NCBI GenBank assembly: GCA_016195665.1
Contig: JACPZD010000013.1
Span: 1 to 51,580 of the forward strand
From: Gammaproteobacteria bacterium
GTDB taxonomy: Bacteria > Pseudomonadota > Gammaproteobacteria > SURF-13
Reading direction: 5' to 3'
DNA length: 51,580 bases
Positions 16,943 to 25,540 of the stretch are shown in pieces (the stretch's first letter is position 1; each line of letters starts with the position of its first letter). The translations under genes and the position numbers were made by a program. The notes under the pieces are model-generated. The model did no database searches. It worked only from the letters and a program-made list of their open reading frames with translations, and had not been told where the DNA came from.

Positions 16943-18991
16943 ATGGATTTCCTTAATCTCGCCCCACTCCTGGACTGGATCGCCCTGCACCCGCACTGGG
17001 CCGGGGCGGCGGTCTTCCTGATCTCGCTGGCCGAGTCCCTGGCCTTCGTTGGCCTCTTTATTCCAGGCACTATCGTGATGTTTGGCGTGGGCGCGTTGAT
17101 CGCCGCCGGAGCGTTGGAGCTTTGGACGACGCTGGGGCTCGCCGCGGCAGGGGCCGTGGTGGGTGACGGGATCAGCTATTGGCTCGGTCATCACTATCAT
17201 GAACAGTTGCGGATGATGTGGCCGTTCAGCCGCTATCCGAAGATGCTGACCCGCGGCGAAACCTTTTTTCATAGGCATGGCGGGAAGAGCGTGCTGCTCG
17301 GCCGCTTCGTGGGGCCGGTGCGCCCCGTGATTCCGGTGGTGGCCGGCATGCTGGGAATGCCTCCGGCACGCTTCTTCGTGGTCAATGTCCTTTCGGCGTT
17401 GGCCTGGGCGCCGGGCTATATATTACCCGGCGTGATCTTCGGCGCCTCGCTCAGTCTCGCCTCGGCGGTGGCCACGCGCTTGGCGGTGCTGGTCGTGATC
17501 GTGCTGCTGCTGCTGTGGTTTACCGTGTGGCTGGTACGGCGGATGGTGAGTTTGCTGCAGCCACGCGCCGAGGTGATGGCGATACGGTTGATGGCCTGGA
17601 GCCGCTCGCACCCCGTGTTAGGCGGAATCACCGCTGTACTGGTGGACCCGCAGCGGCCGGAGGCGCGCGGCATGCTGATATGGGCAGCGCTGCTGATTCT
17701 GTTGGTAACGGGTATCCTCGCTCTGCTTGAGACGCAATGGATGGGCGCGCCGCTGGCGCATGCGGATACCGCCGTGTTCTACATCATGCAGGGACTGCGT
17801 ACACCGTGGGCCGATGAGGTGATGGTGTTGCTCGGTGAGCTGGGGAGCGGCCGTGCGCTAGGGGCTGTCGTGGTGTTCGTATTAGTCGGCTTGGTTGCGC
17901 AGCGTCACTGGCACGCCGCCGCGCATTGGCTCGCCGCCGGGGCGTTCGGGGCGGTGTTGATTACGGTGCTCGAACTCGCTCTGCAAGTGCCGCGTGGCAA
18001 CGGCTTCTCCGTGGCAGCAACGGCGACTCCATTCTCGCATGCCCACATGAGCGTGGTCGTGTACGGGTTCCTGGCGGTGCTGCTTGCGCGCGAGTTGCCG
18101 CGACCGCGGCGCTGGATCCCTTACACCCTGGCCAGCGTGATGGTGATTGCGGTGGCGCTGTCGCGTCTTTATCTCGGTACGCAGGGATTAACAGAATTGT
18201 TGGCTGGTGTGGTCGTGGCGTTCATCTGGTCGGCGTTGCTGGGGGTAAGTTACCGGCGTCACCCAGGCGCTCCGATACGCACATCGGCGATCATCACCGC
18301 CGCGGCCGGGGCATTGTTTATCAGCGCCGGCTGGTACATCACTCAACAGTATGAGCACGACCTGCAGAACTATGCTCCGCGGCACCCGGTCCGCGCGCTC
18401 AGCACACAGGCTTGGTGGGAGCGCGACTGGCAAGAGCTGCCCGCCTATCGTATAGATTTAAGAGGTGAACCGAGCCAGCCCCTGACCTTGCAATGGGCGG
18501 GATCGTTGACCGACTTGCAGGCTCGCCTGGAGACACAAGGGTGGAGCGTGCCTCCCGCATCCGGCCCCGCGACATTTTTGCTGTGGTTGTCGCCCAGCCC
18601 CGAACTCGCGCAACTCCCGGTGTTGCCGAAGGTGCATGATGGGCGTCATGAGTCCTTGCTGATGATTAAACCTGCACAGGAGGCGAACAGGCGGTTGGTG
18701 TTACGGTTGTGGAATGCCGATACGGTATTGCGAGAAGGCGGCGCGGGGATATGGGTAGGCAATGTGACGCGCGAGCATCTCAGCTCGCCGCTCCCCTTAT
18801 TCACCGTCGCTCGCGCCGAGCCGGAGATTAATGGCTTGCTTGATGAGTTACAGGGTGCGCTCGGCGATCTCTCTTGGCAGAAGGTGCAGCGCACGCCGCT
18901 GAGTACGATTTCTGCGCGCGGGTGGAATGGCGAGGTACTGTTGGTACGGTCTCAACAGCCAGAGGTCCTGCGAGCGAGTAAGAAAAAGTAA
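16943..18991 (+). CDS. DedA / PAP2-like / LssY-C fusion membrane protein
   Basis: This encodes 682 residues in three parts. Residues about 10-205 are a DedA (SNARE-associated) domain: SLAFVGLFIPGTIVMFGVG, GDGISYWLGHHYHE, FFHRHGGKSVLLGRFVGPVRPVIPVVAG. DedA proteins are linked to polyprenyl phosphate or phospholipid flipping. Residues about 240-450 form a PAP2-like membrane domain. Residues about 475-670 are a soluble LssY-type C-terminal domain. In the PAP2 part the phosphatase signature is changed: PSGH is PFSH (363-366), and in the motif SR-x5-H-x3-D the His is Gln414 and the Asp is Glu418. Loss of the nucleophile argues against phosphatase activity, so this part may only bind lipid. Confidence 0.88.
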   Translation: MDFLNLAPLLDWIALHPHWAGAAVFLISLAESLAFVGLFIPGTIVMFGVGALIAAGALELWTTLGLAAAGAVVGDGISYWLGHHYHEQLRMMWPFSRYPKMLTRGETFFHRHGGKSVLLGRFVGPVRPVIPVVAGMLGMPPARFFVVNVLSALAWAPGYILPGVIFGASLSLASAVATRLAVLVVIVLLLLWFTVWLVRRMVSLLQPRAEVMAIRLMAWSRSHPVLGGITAVLVDPQRPEARGMLIWAALLILLVTGILALLETQWMGAPLAHADTAVFYIMQGLRTPWADEVMVLLGELGSGRALGAVVVFVLVGLVAQRHWHAAAHWLAAGAFGAVLITVLELALQVPRGNGFSVAATATPFSHAHMSVVVYGFLAVLLARELPRPRRWIPYTLASVMVIAVALSRLYLGTQGLTELLAGVVVAFIWSALLGVSYRRHPGAPIRTSAIITAAAGALFISAGWYITQQYEHDLQNYAPRHPVRALSTQAWWERDWQELPAYRIDLRGEPSQPLTLQWAGSLTDLQARLETQGWSVPPASGPATFLLWLSPSPELAQLPVLPKVHDGRHESLLMIKPAQEANRRLVLRLWNADTVLREGGAGIWVGNVTREHLSSPLPLFTVARAEPEINGLLDELQGALGDLSWQKVQRTPLSTISARGWNGEVLLVRSQQPEVLRASKKK

Positions 18992-19053
18992 GGGTAAGGT
19001 ACTGATGGGCGGTGCTAACAATTATGCGCGGCGGTTCAGCCCGACAAAACCGT

Positions 19054-19119
19054 CGCCACGAAGGACGCCGAGGGAAATAAACTGTTTTGATCTTATTCCT
19101 CTGCGTTCTCTGTGGTGCG
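19054..19119. repeat. Imperfect hairpin of CACAGAGAACGCAGAGG type
   Basis: The left arm (19054-19075) reads CGCCACGAAGGACGCCGAGGGA and the right arm (19097-19119) contains TCCTCTGCGTTCTCTGTGG. They pair with several mismatches. The right arm codes the last residues, RTTENAEE, of the minus-strand LON-domain protein. Same general class as the hairpins at 5935 and 39635. Confidence 0.6.
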
Positions 19120-19701
19120 ATTGCCGGCACTGCCCAAAATCGTCGCGATGAGATCCAAGCGTTGCAGCTCATCGTCTAGCTCCAACAACATTGGCTTCTC
19201 CGGTAAATCAACGGGCAACAGTTCCGTGAGGCGATAACTCAGCCAATTCGCCTGTGTGGCTTTTTGCATCGTGGCGGAAGAACTGTAGCCCGTCCGCTCG
19301 TTCGATTCCTTGAATAGGGCGACCAGCATTTGCAACCGCGACGGTACTGGCTGCTCGGGTGCATCGGCCAGCAGTTCCACATCGCCTGTCAAAAGCCGAT
19401 TCGGCATCAAGGCCCGGGAGCGGATACGAAATCGCCGCTCGCCCCGGCAGGTAATGCCCAGCAAGCCGTCCTCACACTGAGTCCAGTCGGTAATTTTCGC
19501 CAGCGTCCCGACCTCATAGATGTCGGCCGCCTGGCCTACCTCCGCGCCGGAACGGATCAGGCACACGCCAAATCCGCTGTCCTGTTTCAGGCAGGCGCTC
19601 ACCATGTCCAAATAGCGGGCTTCAAAGATGCGCAGCGTCAAGACGCCGCCGGGAAACAACACGGTGTTCAGGGGAAATAACGGAAGCGCGATTTCACTCA
19701 C
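19093..19701 (-). CDS. LON substrate-binding domain protein
   Basis: This encodes about 202 residues that match the N-terminal domain of Lon protease without the ATPase or protease parts: [30 protein letters not shown], and the central YEVGTLAKI and [12 protein letters not shown] strands, followed by a helical bundle (residues about 115-195). Stand-alone members are common and poorly understood. GTG 19701 is used; GTG 19722 would add seven residues and a longer overlap with ubiX. The last eight residues come from an intergenic repeat arm. Confidence 0.87.
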   Translation of the reverse strand: MSEIALPLFPLNTVLFPGGVLTLRIFEARYLDMVSACLKQDSGFGVCLIRSGAEVGQAADIYEVGTLAKITDWTQCEDGLLGITCRGERRFRIRSRALMPNRLLTGDVELLADAPEQPVPSRLQMLVALFKESNERTGYSSSATMQKATQANWLSYRLTELLPVDLPEKPMLLELDDELQRLDLIATILGSAGNRTTENAEE

Positions 19702-20320
19702 CCGAGTCGGGAGGAGATTCACCCCAGCGTGGTGTCAGGGTGTGCGCAATCTCCAGATGATCGAGGATACGGGCGACCACGAAATCCACCAGGTCTTCGA
19801 TGCGCTGCGGGTTATGATAAAAGCCGGGGTTGGCGGGCAGAATCAACGCGCCCGCACGCGCGAGGCGCAGCATGTTTTCGAGGTGAATCACCGAATAGGG
19901 CGTCTCGCGCGGCACCAGAATCAGTTTGCGTCGCTCCTTGAGCATCACGTCGGCAGCGCGGTCTATGAGATTGTTGCTGATGCCATTGGCAATCGCGGCC
20001 AGGGTGCCCGCGGTACACGGGCAGACCACCATCGCCGCCGGGGCGTTCGAGCCGCTCGCCACCGGCGCCATCCAGTCCTCCTTGCCGAACACCTGCAATT
20101 GCCCCGGTTGCGCCGCATAACGCGCGCTGAGCAGCGCGGCCATTTCAGTGGGTTTGCTAGGAAGTTTGAGACCGGTCTCCATGGCGATGACCATCTGCCC
20201 CGGCGCGGAGACCATAAGGTACACTTGCTTGCCCGCCCCAAGCAGGCACTCGAGCAGACGCAAACCATACACTGCGCCGGAGGCGCCGGTGATGGCAAGG
20301 CTGATGGCTGCGGCAGTCAT
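19694..20320 (-). CDS. ubiX: Flavin prenyltransferase UbiX
   Basis: This encodes 208 residues that make prenylated FMN, the cofactor of the UbiD decarboxylase in ubiquinone synthesis. Signatures are [16 protein letters not shown] at the N-terminus, [28 protein letters not shown], and the [22 protein letters not shown] segment with the phosphate-binding residues. It lies in a minus-strand run with the LON gene, whose start overlaps its end. No ubiD is in the window, but ubiH is at 26867. Confidence 0.96.
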   Translation of the reverse strand: MTAAAISLAITGASGAVYGLRLLECLLGAGKQVYLMVSAPGQMVIAMETGLKLPSKPTEMAALLSARYAAQPGQLQVFGKEDWMAPVASGSNAPAAMVVCPCTAGTLAAIANGISNNLIDRAADVMLKERRKLILVPRETPYSVIHLENMLRLARAGALILPANPGFYHNPQRIEDLVDFVVARILDHLEIAHTLTPRWGESPPDSGE

Positions 20321-20344
20321 ATCAGAAACTCTTCAATCTGGTAC

Positions 20345-20737
20345 TCAAGATGCCAGCATACGGAATGACCAAACGGCAATTAAGACCGCTGTTGCTAACC
20401 AAATAGAAACGATCACTACAGCAGCAACGTAGTTTACGGGCTTGCCTTGTGTCATCACAATATGCGCTTGTGCTCTGCACTCGGCTAAAACATCGGGAGG
20501 AACTAATCTTATTGCTGCCATAATACCCAGAGGCACTAACACCAGATCATCAAGGTATCCAAGTATAGGAATGAAATCTGGAATGAGATCGATGGGGCTG
20601 AGCGCATAGGCCACAACGAATGCGACCATAAGTTTTGCATACCACGGCGTTCTAGGATCTTTGGCAGCGAGATAAAGGACATAAATCTCTTGCTTAAGCC
20701 GTTTAGTCTGCTGCTTTAGCTTTTCAAGAACACGCAT
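20345..20737 (-). CDS. YkvA family (DUF1232) membrane protein
   Basis: This encodes 130 residues. The DUF1232 core is [22 protein letters not shown] and [23 protein letters not shown], near residues 28-75, in which the SPIDLIPD motif is diagnostic. A second hydrophobic segment occupies about residues 103-123 ([20 protein letters not shown]). The function is unknown. It is 24 bp upstream of ubiX. Confidence 0.9.
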   Translation of the reverse strand: MRVLEKLKQQTKRLKQEIYVLYLAAKDPRTPWYAKLMVAFVVAYALSPIDLIPDFIPILGYLDDLVLVPLGIMAAIRLVPPDVLAECRAQAHIVMTQGKPVNYVAAVVIVSIWLATAVLIAVWSFRMLAS

Positions 20738-20792
20738 TTAACTCTCTGAAGTAAATCCTGCATGAAATATGTGAATGGCGGCCTTATGCGAT

Positions 20793-22148
20793 TTAGCCGG
20801 CAGCGGCTAGGGCACTCATCAATTTTTCATGTAGGCCGTTAAAGCCGCCGTTGCTCATGATGACGACATGGTCGCCCGCGCGCGCGGAGCTGGCAAGATA
20901 ATTCGCGATGGCGGGTGTGGAGTCGAATACCTGCGCTTTGGAACCTAGGGCGGCTGCGACGGAGCCCAAATCCCAGCCGAGATTCTTGGGCTGATAGAGC
21001 ACCACGCTGTCGGCGAGACCGAGAGCGGGCGCGAGGGTGTGCCGGTGCACACCCATACGCATGGTGTTGGAGCGCGGTTCGAGTACGGCGATGATGCGCG
21101 CCTCGCCTACGCGGCGGCGCAGGCCCTCTAAGGTCGTGGCAATCGCCGTGGGGTGGTGGGCGAAGTCGTCGTACAGAGTGATGCCTTTCACAACGGCCCG
21201 CACCTCCATGCGGCGCTTTACGTTCTTAAATTCCCCCAGCGCCGCGATGGCCTGTGTGGGAGGAACGCCCACGTGCCGGGCGGCGGCGATTGCGGCGAGG
21301 GCATTATACTGGTTGTGTTCGCCGAGCAATTCCCACGTTACTTTCCCTAGAACCTTGCCCTGCCAGGCGGTCTCAAAACCGCCATCCGCGGCTTGTGGCC
21401 CGCAGCTCCAGCCCTGTTCACTGGCAAAGGGCTCGACCGGCGTCCAGCAGCCGCGCGCCAGTACCCGCTTGATGGCCTCGTCCCGGTCATTGGCGACGAT
21501 CAAGCCGGTACCCGGAATAGTCCGCACGAAATGGTGAAATTGCTATTCAATGGCTGCAAGATCGGAGAAGATGTCGGCATGATCGAACTCAAGATTGTTC
21601 AGAATGGCGGTGCGTGGGCGATAATGGACAAATTTCGAGCGCTTGTCGAAGAAGGCGGTGTCGTATTCATCGGCCTCGACCACAAAGAACGGCGTCCGGC
21701 CCAGCCGAGACGAGACGTCGAAGTTGTTGGGCACCCCGCCAGTCAAAAACCCGGGATTCAGCCCCGCATACTCCAATATCCACGCCAGCATCGCCGAGGT
21801 GGTGGTCTTGCCGTGGGTGCCCGCGACGGCCAGCACCCAACGGTCACTTAACACGTGCTCCGCCAGCCATTGTGCGCCCGAAGTGTAGGGCAAGCCCTGA
21901 TCGAGCACGTATTCGACCGCAGGATTGCCGCGCGATAAGGCATTGCCAATTACCACGCAATCCGGGTGCGGCTGAAGATGCGCGGGTTCGTAACCCTGCA
22001 TGAGGGTGATGCCCATGTCCGCAAGCTGCGTGCTCATGGGCGGATAGATGCCGGTGTCCGAGCCGCTGACCTCATGGCCCAGCTCCTGGGCCAGCCGCGC
22101 GATGCCGCCCATGAAGGTGCCGCAGATGCCCAGGATGTGCAGGCGCAT
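20793..22148 (-). pseudogene. mpl: UDP-N-acetylmuramate:tripeptide ligase, interrupted by in-frame TAG
   Basis: Taken across the stop, this is 451 codons (E. coli Mpl 457), the recycling ligase that joins L-Ala-gamma-D-Glu-meso-DAP to UDP-MurNAc. The N-terminal part has MRLHILGICGTFMGGIA, the ATP loop AGTHGKTTTSAML and VEADEYDTAFFDKRSKF. After NLEFDHADIFSDLAAIE comes TAG (21543-21545 on the plus strand), and the frame continues with QFHHFVRTIPGTGLIV, the expected sequence, through GEHNQYNALAA and a DDFAHHPTAI motif to the end. No base is inserted or lost. Homologues have Lys or Arg at the stop. It may be a recent nonsense mutation, a sequencing error, or a read-through codon. Confidence 0.9.
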
Positions 22149-22150
22149 AG

Positions 22151-22642
22151 CTACAGGCCCGAAGGGGCCAACAGCGACGCCAGCGCGAGCGAGGCCAGCA
22201 GATAGCCCATGCTGGCGAGGATACCCATCGGCAGAGACACATTCAGCGCGTGACGCAAGATGTGGCCTATCACCGTCAAGCTCCAAACCGTGATCAGCAA
22301 CAGCAGCAACGGCGGGGCGTTTTGGATGAGCACGAGCGGCAGGGCGAACAGTCCGATCACCACCCCCGTTCCCGCGAGGGCGGAGAGGGTTTGCGTCAGA
22401 CGCTGGGGAAGACGGCGCACCATCAGCAGGGTATAAGTAAGCGCCGCGAGGGTCAAGGTATCCGCGAGTCCGTATACTACGGCGCTCCCGAACGACTGTG
22501 TCGTGACGCTGAGCACGATGCTCGTGGCGGTGTAGGCGAGCAACGATAACGTGAGCGCGGATTGAGTAGCGGGGAGGTCTTGCGGGCCGGCGCGCAGCAA
22601 ACAGATGTCCATATACAGCTTAAATATGTTCAGCAAGCGCAT
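22151..22642 (-). CDS. Small polytopic membrane protein of unknown function
   Basis: This encodes 163 residues with about four or five hydrophobic segments after a short cytoplasmic start (MRLLNIFKLYMDICLLRAGPQ). Segments are near residues 28-45, 52-72, 85-105, 108-128 and 140-160. I do not recognise a named family. Its stop is two bases from the mpl start, so the two genes form an operon, which hints at an envelope role. Confidence 0.75.
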   Translation of the reverse strand: MRLLNIFKLYMDICLLRAGPQDLPATQSALTLSLLAYTATSIVLSVTTQSFGSAVVYGLADTLTLAALTYTLLMVRRLPQRLTQTLSALAGTGVVIGLFALPLVLIQNAPPLLLLLITVWSLTVIGHILRHALNVSLPMGILASMGYLLASLALASLLAPSGL

Positions 22643-22749
22643 GACCTTCTGGCGGGTGCGTCCGTGACTCTCGGGGCATAACAGCTTATTCTATACCATG
22701 GCGGCGCAATTGCACGCCCCGGAACCCCTACTTATCACGCAATAATTTC

Positions 22750-23892
22750 ATGCAAGAATTTTACGTTAACACACCGCAACAACTGATTACGTTGTGTCAG
22801 GCGTTGCAGGATAGCCGCTGGCTTGCAATAGACACGGAGTTTATGCGCGAGAAGACCTATTACGCGCAACTGTGTCTGTTGCAGGTGGCGAGCGAGGACA
22901 TTATCGCCTGCGTGGACCCGCTCGCTTTGGCTGATATGAACCCGCTGCTGGAGCTGATTCATGATCCCGTGATCGTCAAGGTCATGCACTCGGCGCGGCA
23001 GGATTTGGAGATTTTCTACGATCTGCGCGGCGAATTGCCGCGGCCCGTGTTCGATACGCAGATCGCCGCGACCCTGTTGGGTCACGGCGATCAGGTCGGA
23101 TACGGGGCGCTGGTGCGTGCGATGTGCGGCGTGCAACTCGACAAGGCGCACACCCGCACCGATTGGTGCCGGCGGCCGCTCGACCCCGAGCAGGTGCACT
23201 ACGCCGCCGATGACGTGCGCTATTTGGGTCACATCTATCATGCCCAGCACGATGAACTGTCCCGCATGGGGCGGCTGGACTGGCTGAGCGAGGACTTTGC
23301 CGGACTCACCGACAGCCGCCGTTACGCCGGTTCCCCGGAATTGGCCTGGCGTAAAGTTCATCATGCGCATCTCTTGAAAGGCGTCCAGATGGCGATCTTG
23401 CAGGCCTTGACCGCCTGGCGTGAGGAACGCGCCAAGGCGGCCAATAAACCGCGTAAGTGGTTGCTTGCCGATGAAGTCCTGTTTGAATTGGCGCGCCAGA
23501 TGCCGAAGGATGACGCGGGGCTCGCCAAGATACGCGGACTGGAGGCGGGCGCCGCTAAGCGCCATGGGGCCGACCTTCTGGAGTTGATCGCGCGCGCGGC
23601 GCAGTTACCCAAAGAGCAATGGCCGGAACCCCAGGTACCGCCGCGGCTGGACAGCAGTCAAGCGGCCCTGGCCGATGTGCTGATGGCGGTAGTGCGTCTG
23701 CGCGGCGAGGAGAGCAGGGTAAGTTCCACCAGCCTTGCGACACGCAAGGATCTCGAACACATTGTGTTGGGGCGGCGCGACGTCGCACCGTTGCACGGCT
23801 GGCGTCGCGCGCTGGTCGGCGATGATCTGCTGGGCATCGTGGAGGGACGGCTCAGTTTACAGGTGAGCGGTAGCGGGCTGAAGGTTGGGTAG
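22750..23892 (+). CDS. rnd: Ribonuclease D
   Basis: This encodes 380 residues, a 3'-5' exoribonuclease for tRNA and small RNA maturation. The DEDD catalytic motifs are clear: Exo I in AIDTEFMREKTYY, Exo II in HSARQDLEIFYDL, and Exo III in HYAADDVRYLGHIY. One HRDC domain is seen at about residues 210-290 (REERAKAANKPRKWLLADEVLFELAR); a second, shorter helical region follows. The start is ATG 22750, at the beginning of the exonuclease domain. It is divergent from the mpl group. Confidence 0.95.
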   Translation: MQEFYVNTPQQLITLCQALQDSRWLAIDTEFMREKTYYAQLCLLQVASEDIIACVDPLALADMNPLLELIHDPVIVKVMHSARQDLEIFYDLRGELPRPVFDTQIAATLLGHGDQVGYGALVRAMCGVQLDKAHTRTDWCRRPLDPEQVHYAADDVRYLGHIYHAQHDELSRMGRLDWLSEDFAGLTDSRRYAGSPELAWRKVHHAHLLKGVQMAILQALTAWREERAKAANKPRKWLLADEVLFELARQMPKDDAGLAKIRGLEAGAAKRHGADLLELIARAAQLPKEQWPEPQVPPRLDSSQAALADVLMAVVRLRGEESRVSSTSLATRKDLEHIVLGRRDVAPLHGWRRALVGDDLLGIVEGRLSLQVSGSGLKVG

Positions 23893-23982
23893 GGCCGAAT
23901 TCATTCGGCCAGCGCACCAGTGGTTGACGCTGCATGAATGCCGTTCTATATTGGTACCTATATTCACCGAATGACATTGCAG

Positions 23983-24225
23983 ATGTCGGACATGAAAAGC
24001 AACGCAAAGATCAGCATGGCGGAATCGGAACTCAAAAAACTGGAGACGCGCATAGACGAGATGCTTCGCGCCTGTGCGCGGCTCAGTGAGGAGAATGCAT
24101 CGCTGCGCAAGCAGCAGCGTACGCTGATGGCCGAGCGGGCCAAGCTGCTGGAGAAGACGACGCTGAGCCAGACGCGCGTCGAGACCATGATCCAACGGCT
24201 CAAGCTGCTGGAGCAGCGGGCATGA
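23983..24225 (+). CDS. ZapB-like coiled-coil protein (TIGR02449 type)
   Basis: This encodes about 80 residues, nearly all a predicted coiled coil: ELKKLETRIDEMLRACARL, SEENASLRKQQRTLMAER, then KTTLSQTRVETMIQRLKLLEQ. Its place directly before zapA with a 4-bp ATGA overlap and its leucine heptads match the TIGR02449 family. Those proteins are thought to act with ZapA at the division ring, which is inference from context. The start is uncertain; ATGs at 23938, 23983 and 23992 are all open. Confidence 0.8.
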   Translation: MSDMKSNAKISMAESELKKLETRIDEMLRACARLSEENASLRKQQRTLMAERAKLLEKTTLSQTRVETMIQRLKLLEQRA

Positions 24226-24536
24226 GCCGCGACGCCGCGCCGGTCACGGTGTATATTCTGGAAAAGGAATACCATGTGGTGTGTGCCGAGAACGAGAAGG
24301 AGGCGTTGCTCGATTCGGCCCACTACTTGCATAGCAAGATGAAAGAGATCCGCGACAGTGGTAAAGTAATAGGAACGGAGCGCATCGCGGTGATGGCGGC
24401 CTTGAACATGGCGCATGAATTGCTGCAGCAGCGTGGGCGCAAAGAGGATTATTCTCAGGTCTTCGGGAATAAGATCCGCGCCTTGCAGGACAAGATTGAG
24501 GTTGCGCTGCATAAGAGTAAGCAGATGGAGTTTTGA
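24222..24536 (+). CDS. zapA: Cell division protein ZapA
   Basis: This encodes 104 residues. The ZapA N-terminal domain (VTVYILEKEYHVVCAENEKEALLDSAHYL) is followed by a helix and coiled coil with ERIAVMAALNMAHELL. ZapA cross-links FtsZ filaments at the septum. It overlaps the preceding coiled-coil gene by 4 bp and sits upstream of 6S RNA, as in many gammaproteobacteria. Confidence 0.93.
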   Translation: MSRDAAPVTVYILEKEYHVVCAENEKEALLDSAHYLHSKMKEIRDSGKVIGTERIAVMAALNMAHELLQQRGRKEDYSQVFGNKIRALQDKIEVALHKSKQMEF

Positions 24537-24576
24537 ACGGCTGTTGGGCGCGTTGCCCCGGCCGTTGACAGTTTGG

Positions 24577-24761
24577 GCGTCCCCTGCGGTGTTTGTTAGT
24601 AGATTGGGTATTTTCTTGAGCCTAATTCAATGCCCCGGGGCCCTACATTAACGATGTTGTTGTGCATGTCCGCGCGACGGAAAGCCTGATACATCGCATA
24701 GGGTCCCACCTGAACCGTTGGTTCAAGGACGAAAATCTACGACGGCACATGCGGAGGGCGC
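24577..24761 (+). ncRNA. ssrS: 6S RNA
   Basis: The segment between zapA and the 5-formyltetrahydrofolate cyclo-ligase gene is the conserved place of 6S RNA, which mimics an open promoter and holds sigma-70 RNA polymerase in stationary phase. The 3' half has the diagnostic TGAACC...TTGGTTCAAGG hairpin, then CGACGGCACATGCGGAGGG, close to the E. coli 3' half. The 5' stretch CGTCCCCTGCGGTGT pairs with that 3' end to close the long rod, giving about 185 nt (E. coli 184). A TTGACA lies at 24565. Exact ends are estimates. Confidence 0.85.
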
Positions 24762-24823
24762 CCCCTACCTTTTCTATGGGGCGCCTCTAAAAATAGTGGA
24801 AAGACGCATTTTTAGAGGCGCCC
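24757..24823 (+). promoter_or_regulatory. Two mutually exclusive hairpins before folate cyclo-ligase
   Basis: Hairpin A pairs GGCGCCCC (24757-24764) with GGGGCGCC (24778-24785). Hairpin B pairs GGGCGCCTCTAAAAAT (24779-24794) exactly with ATTTTTAGAGGCGCCC (24808-24823). They share 24779-24785, so only one can form at a time. Hairpin B holds AGAGG, the likely ribosome-binding site of the gene starting at 24825. Hairpin A also overlaps the 3' end of 6S RNA. No T-tract follows B, so translational control is more likely than termination. Confidence 0.6.
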
Positions 24824-24824
24824 T

Positions 24825-25424
24825 ATGAATGATCGCAACCGCTTACGTGCCCGGATGCGCGCGCAACGCCGTGCGTTGCCACTCCGGGACCGCGCCGCAG
24901 CCGCTCTCGCCGTTGCCCGGCGGCTGACGAGGTTACGGGTATTTCGCACCGGCCGCCGTATCGCGTGTTACTGGCCGTATCAGGGCGAGCTGGATCTTCA
25001 CCCCTTTATGCAGCGCATCTGGGAGCTGCGCAAGCAGTGTTATTTACCCCTTGTATCCAGCCGCTATCCCCGAACTCTGCGCTTCGCCCGTCACGAACCC
25101 GATGCGGTGCTGCGCCTGAATCACTTGGGTATAGCCGAGCCCCGTGCGCCGGGTAATAAGCGTGTCGCTGCGGCGGCGCTTGACCTCATCATCGTTCCGC
25201 TGGTTGCGTTCGATGCGGCGGGGAATCGTCTTGGCTGGGGCGCAGGGCACTATGACCGGACGCTCGCCTTTCTTAACCGCCGCCGTCATTGGCGCCGGCC
25301 GCGGTTAATTGGCGTGGGTTATGATTTCCAGCGGGTGGATAACATTGAGTCCGCGCCGTGGGATGTGCCCTTGGATGCTGTGGTGACGGAACGGGCCGTG
25401 TATGGCAGAAATGTGAGGCGTTAG
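24825..25424 (+). CDS. 5-formyltetrahydrofolate cyclo-ligase
   Basis: This encodes 199 residues, which convert 5-formyl-THF to 5,10-methenyl-THF with ATP. The N-terminus has the basic RNRLRARMRAQRRAL helix. IACYWPYQGELDLHPFM and DLIIVPLVAFDAAGNRLGWGAGHYDRTLAFL hold the ATP and folate contacts; the usual GGGYYDR is GWGAGHYDR. Its place after zapA and 6S RNA is conserved (E. coli ygfA, also called fau). The ATG at 24825 follows AGAGG inside a hairpin arm. The C-terminal NVRR is encoded by the edge of the following repeat. Confidence 0.93.
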   Translation: MNDRNRLRARMRAQRRALPLRDRAAAALAVARRLTRLRVFRTGRRIACYWPYQGELDLHPFMQRIWELRKQCYLPLVSSRYPRTLRFARHEPDAVLRLNHLGIAEPRAPGNKRVAAAALDLIIVPLVAFDAAGNRLGWGAGHYDRTLAFLNRRRHWRRPRLIGVGYDFQRVDNIESAPWDVPLDAVVTERAVYGRNVRR

Positions 25425-25517
25425 AAAAAGGTGAGGCGTGAGGAGTAATGCGTGAGGCGTAAAAAAGCGCCACGCTGCAAAGCAGCGTAACTCACCCCTC
25501 ACGCCTTACGCCTTACG
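25411..25517. repeat. Iterated GTGAGGCGT hairpin between cyclo-ligase and pepP
   Basis: The left arm (from 25411) repeats GTGAGGCG units, including GGTGAGGCGTGAGG and CGTGAGGCGTAA. The right arm (25491-25517) carries the complementary CTCACCCCTCACGCC and TTACGCCTTACG. A small perfect hairpin, ACGCTGC-AAA-GCAGCGT (25472-25488), occupies the loop. Same class as the other hairpins with iterated arms. Confidence 0.75.
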
Positions 25518-25540
25518 AGCCAGTGAGGCATAATAGGGCG

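Noticed and set aside
19628-20368. A 246-codon plus-strand frame across ubiX
   Set aside because: Antisense to ubiX and the LON gene; low-quality composition.
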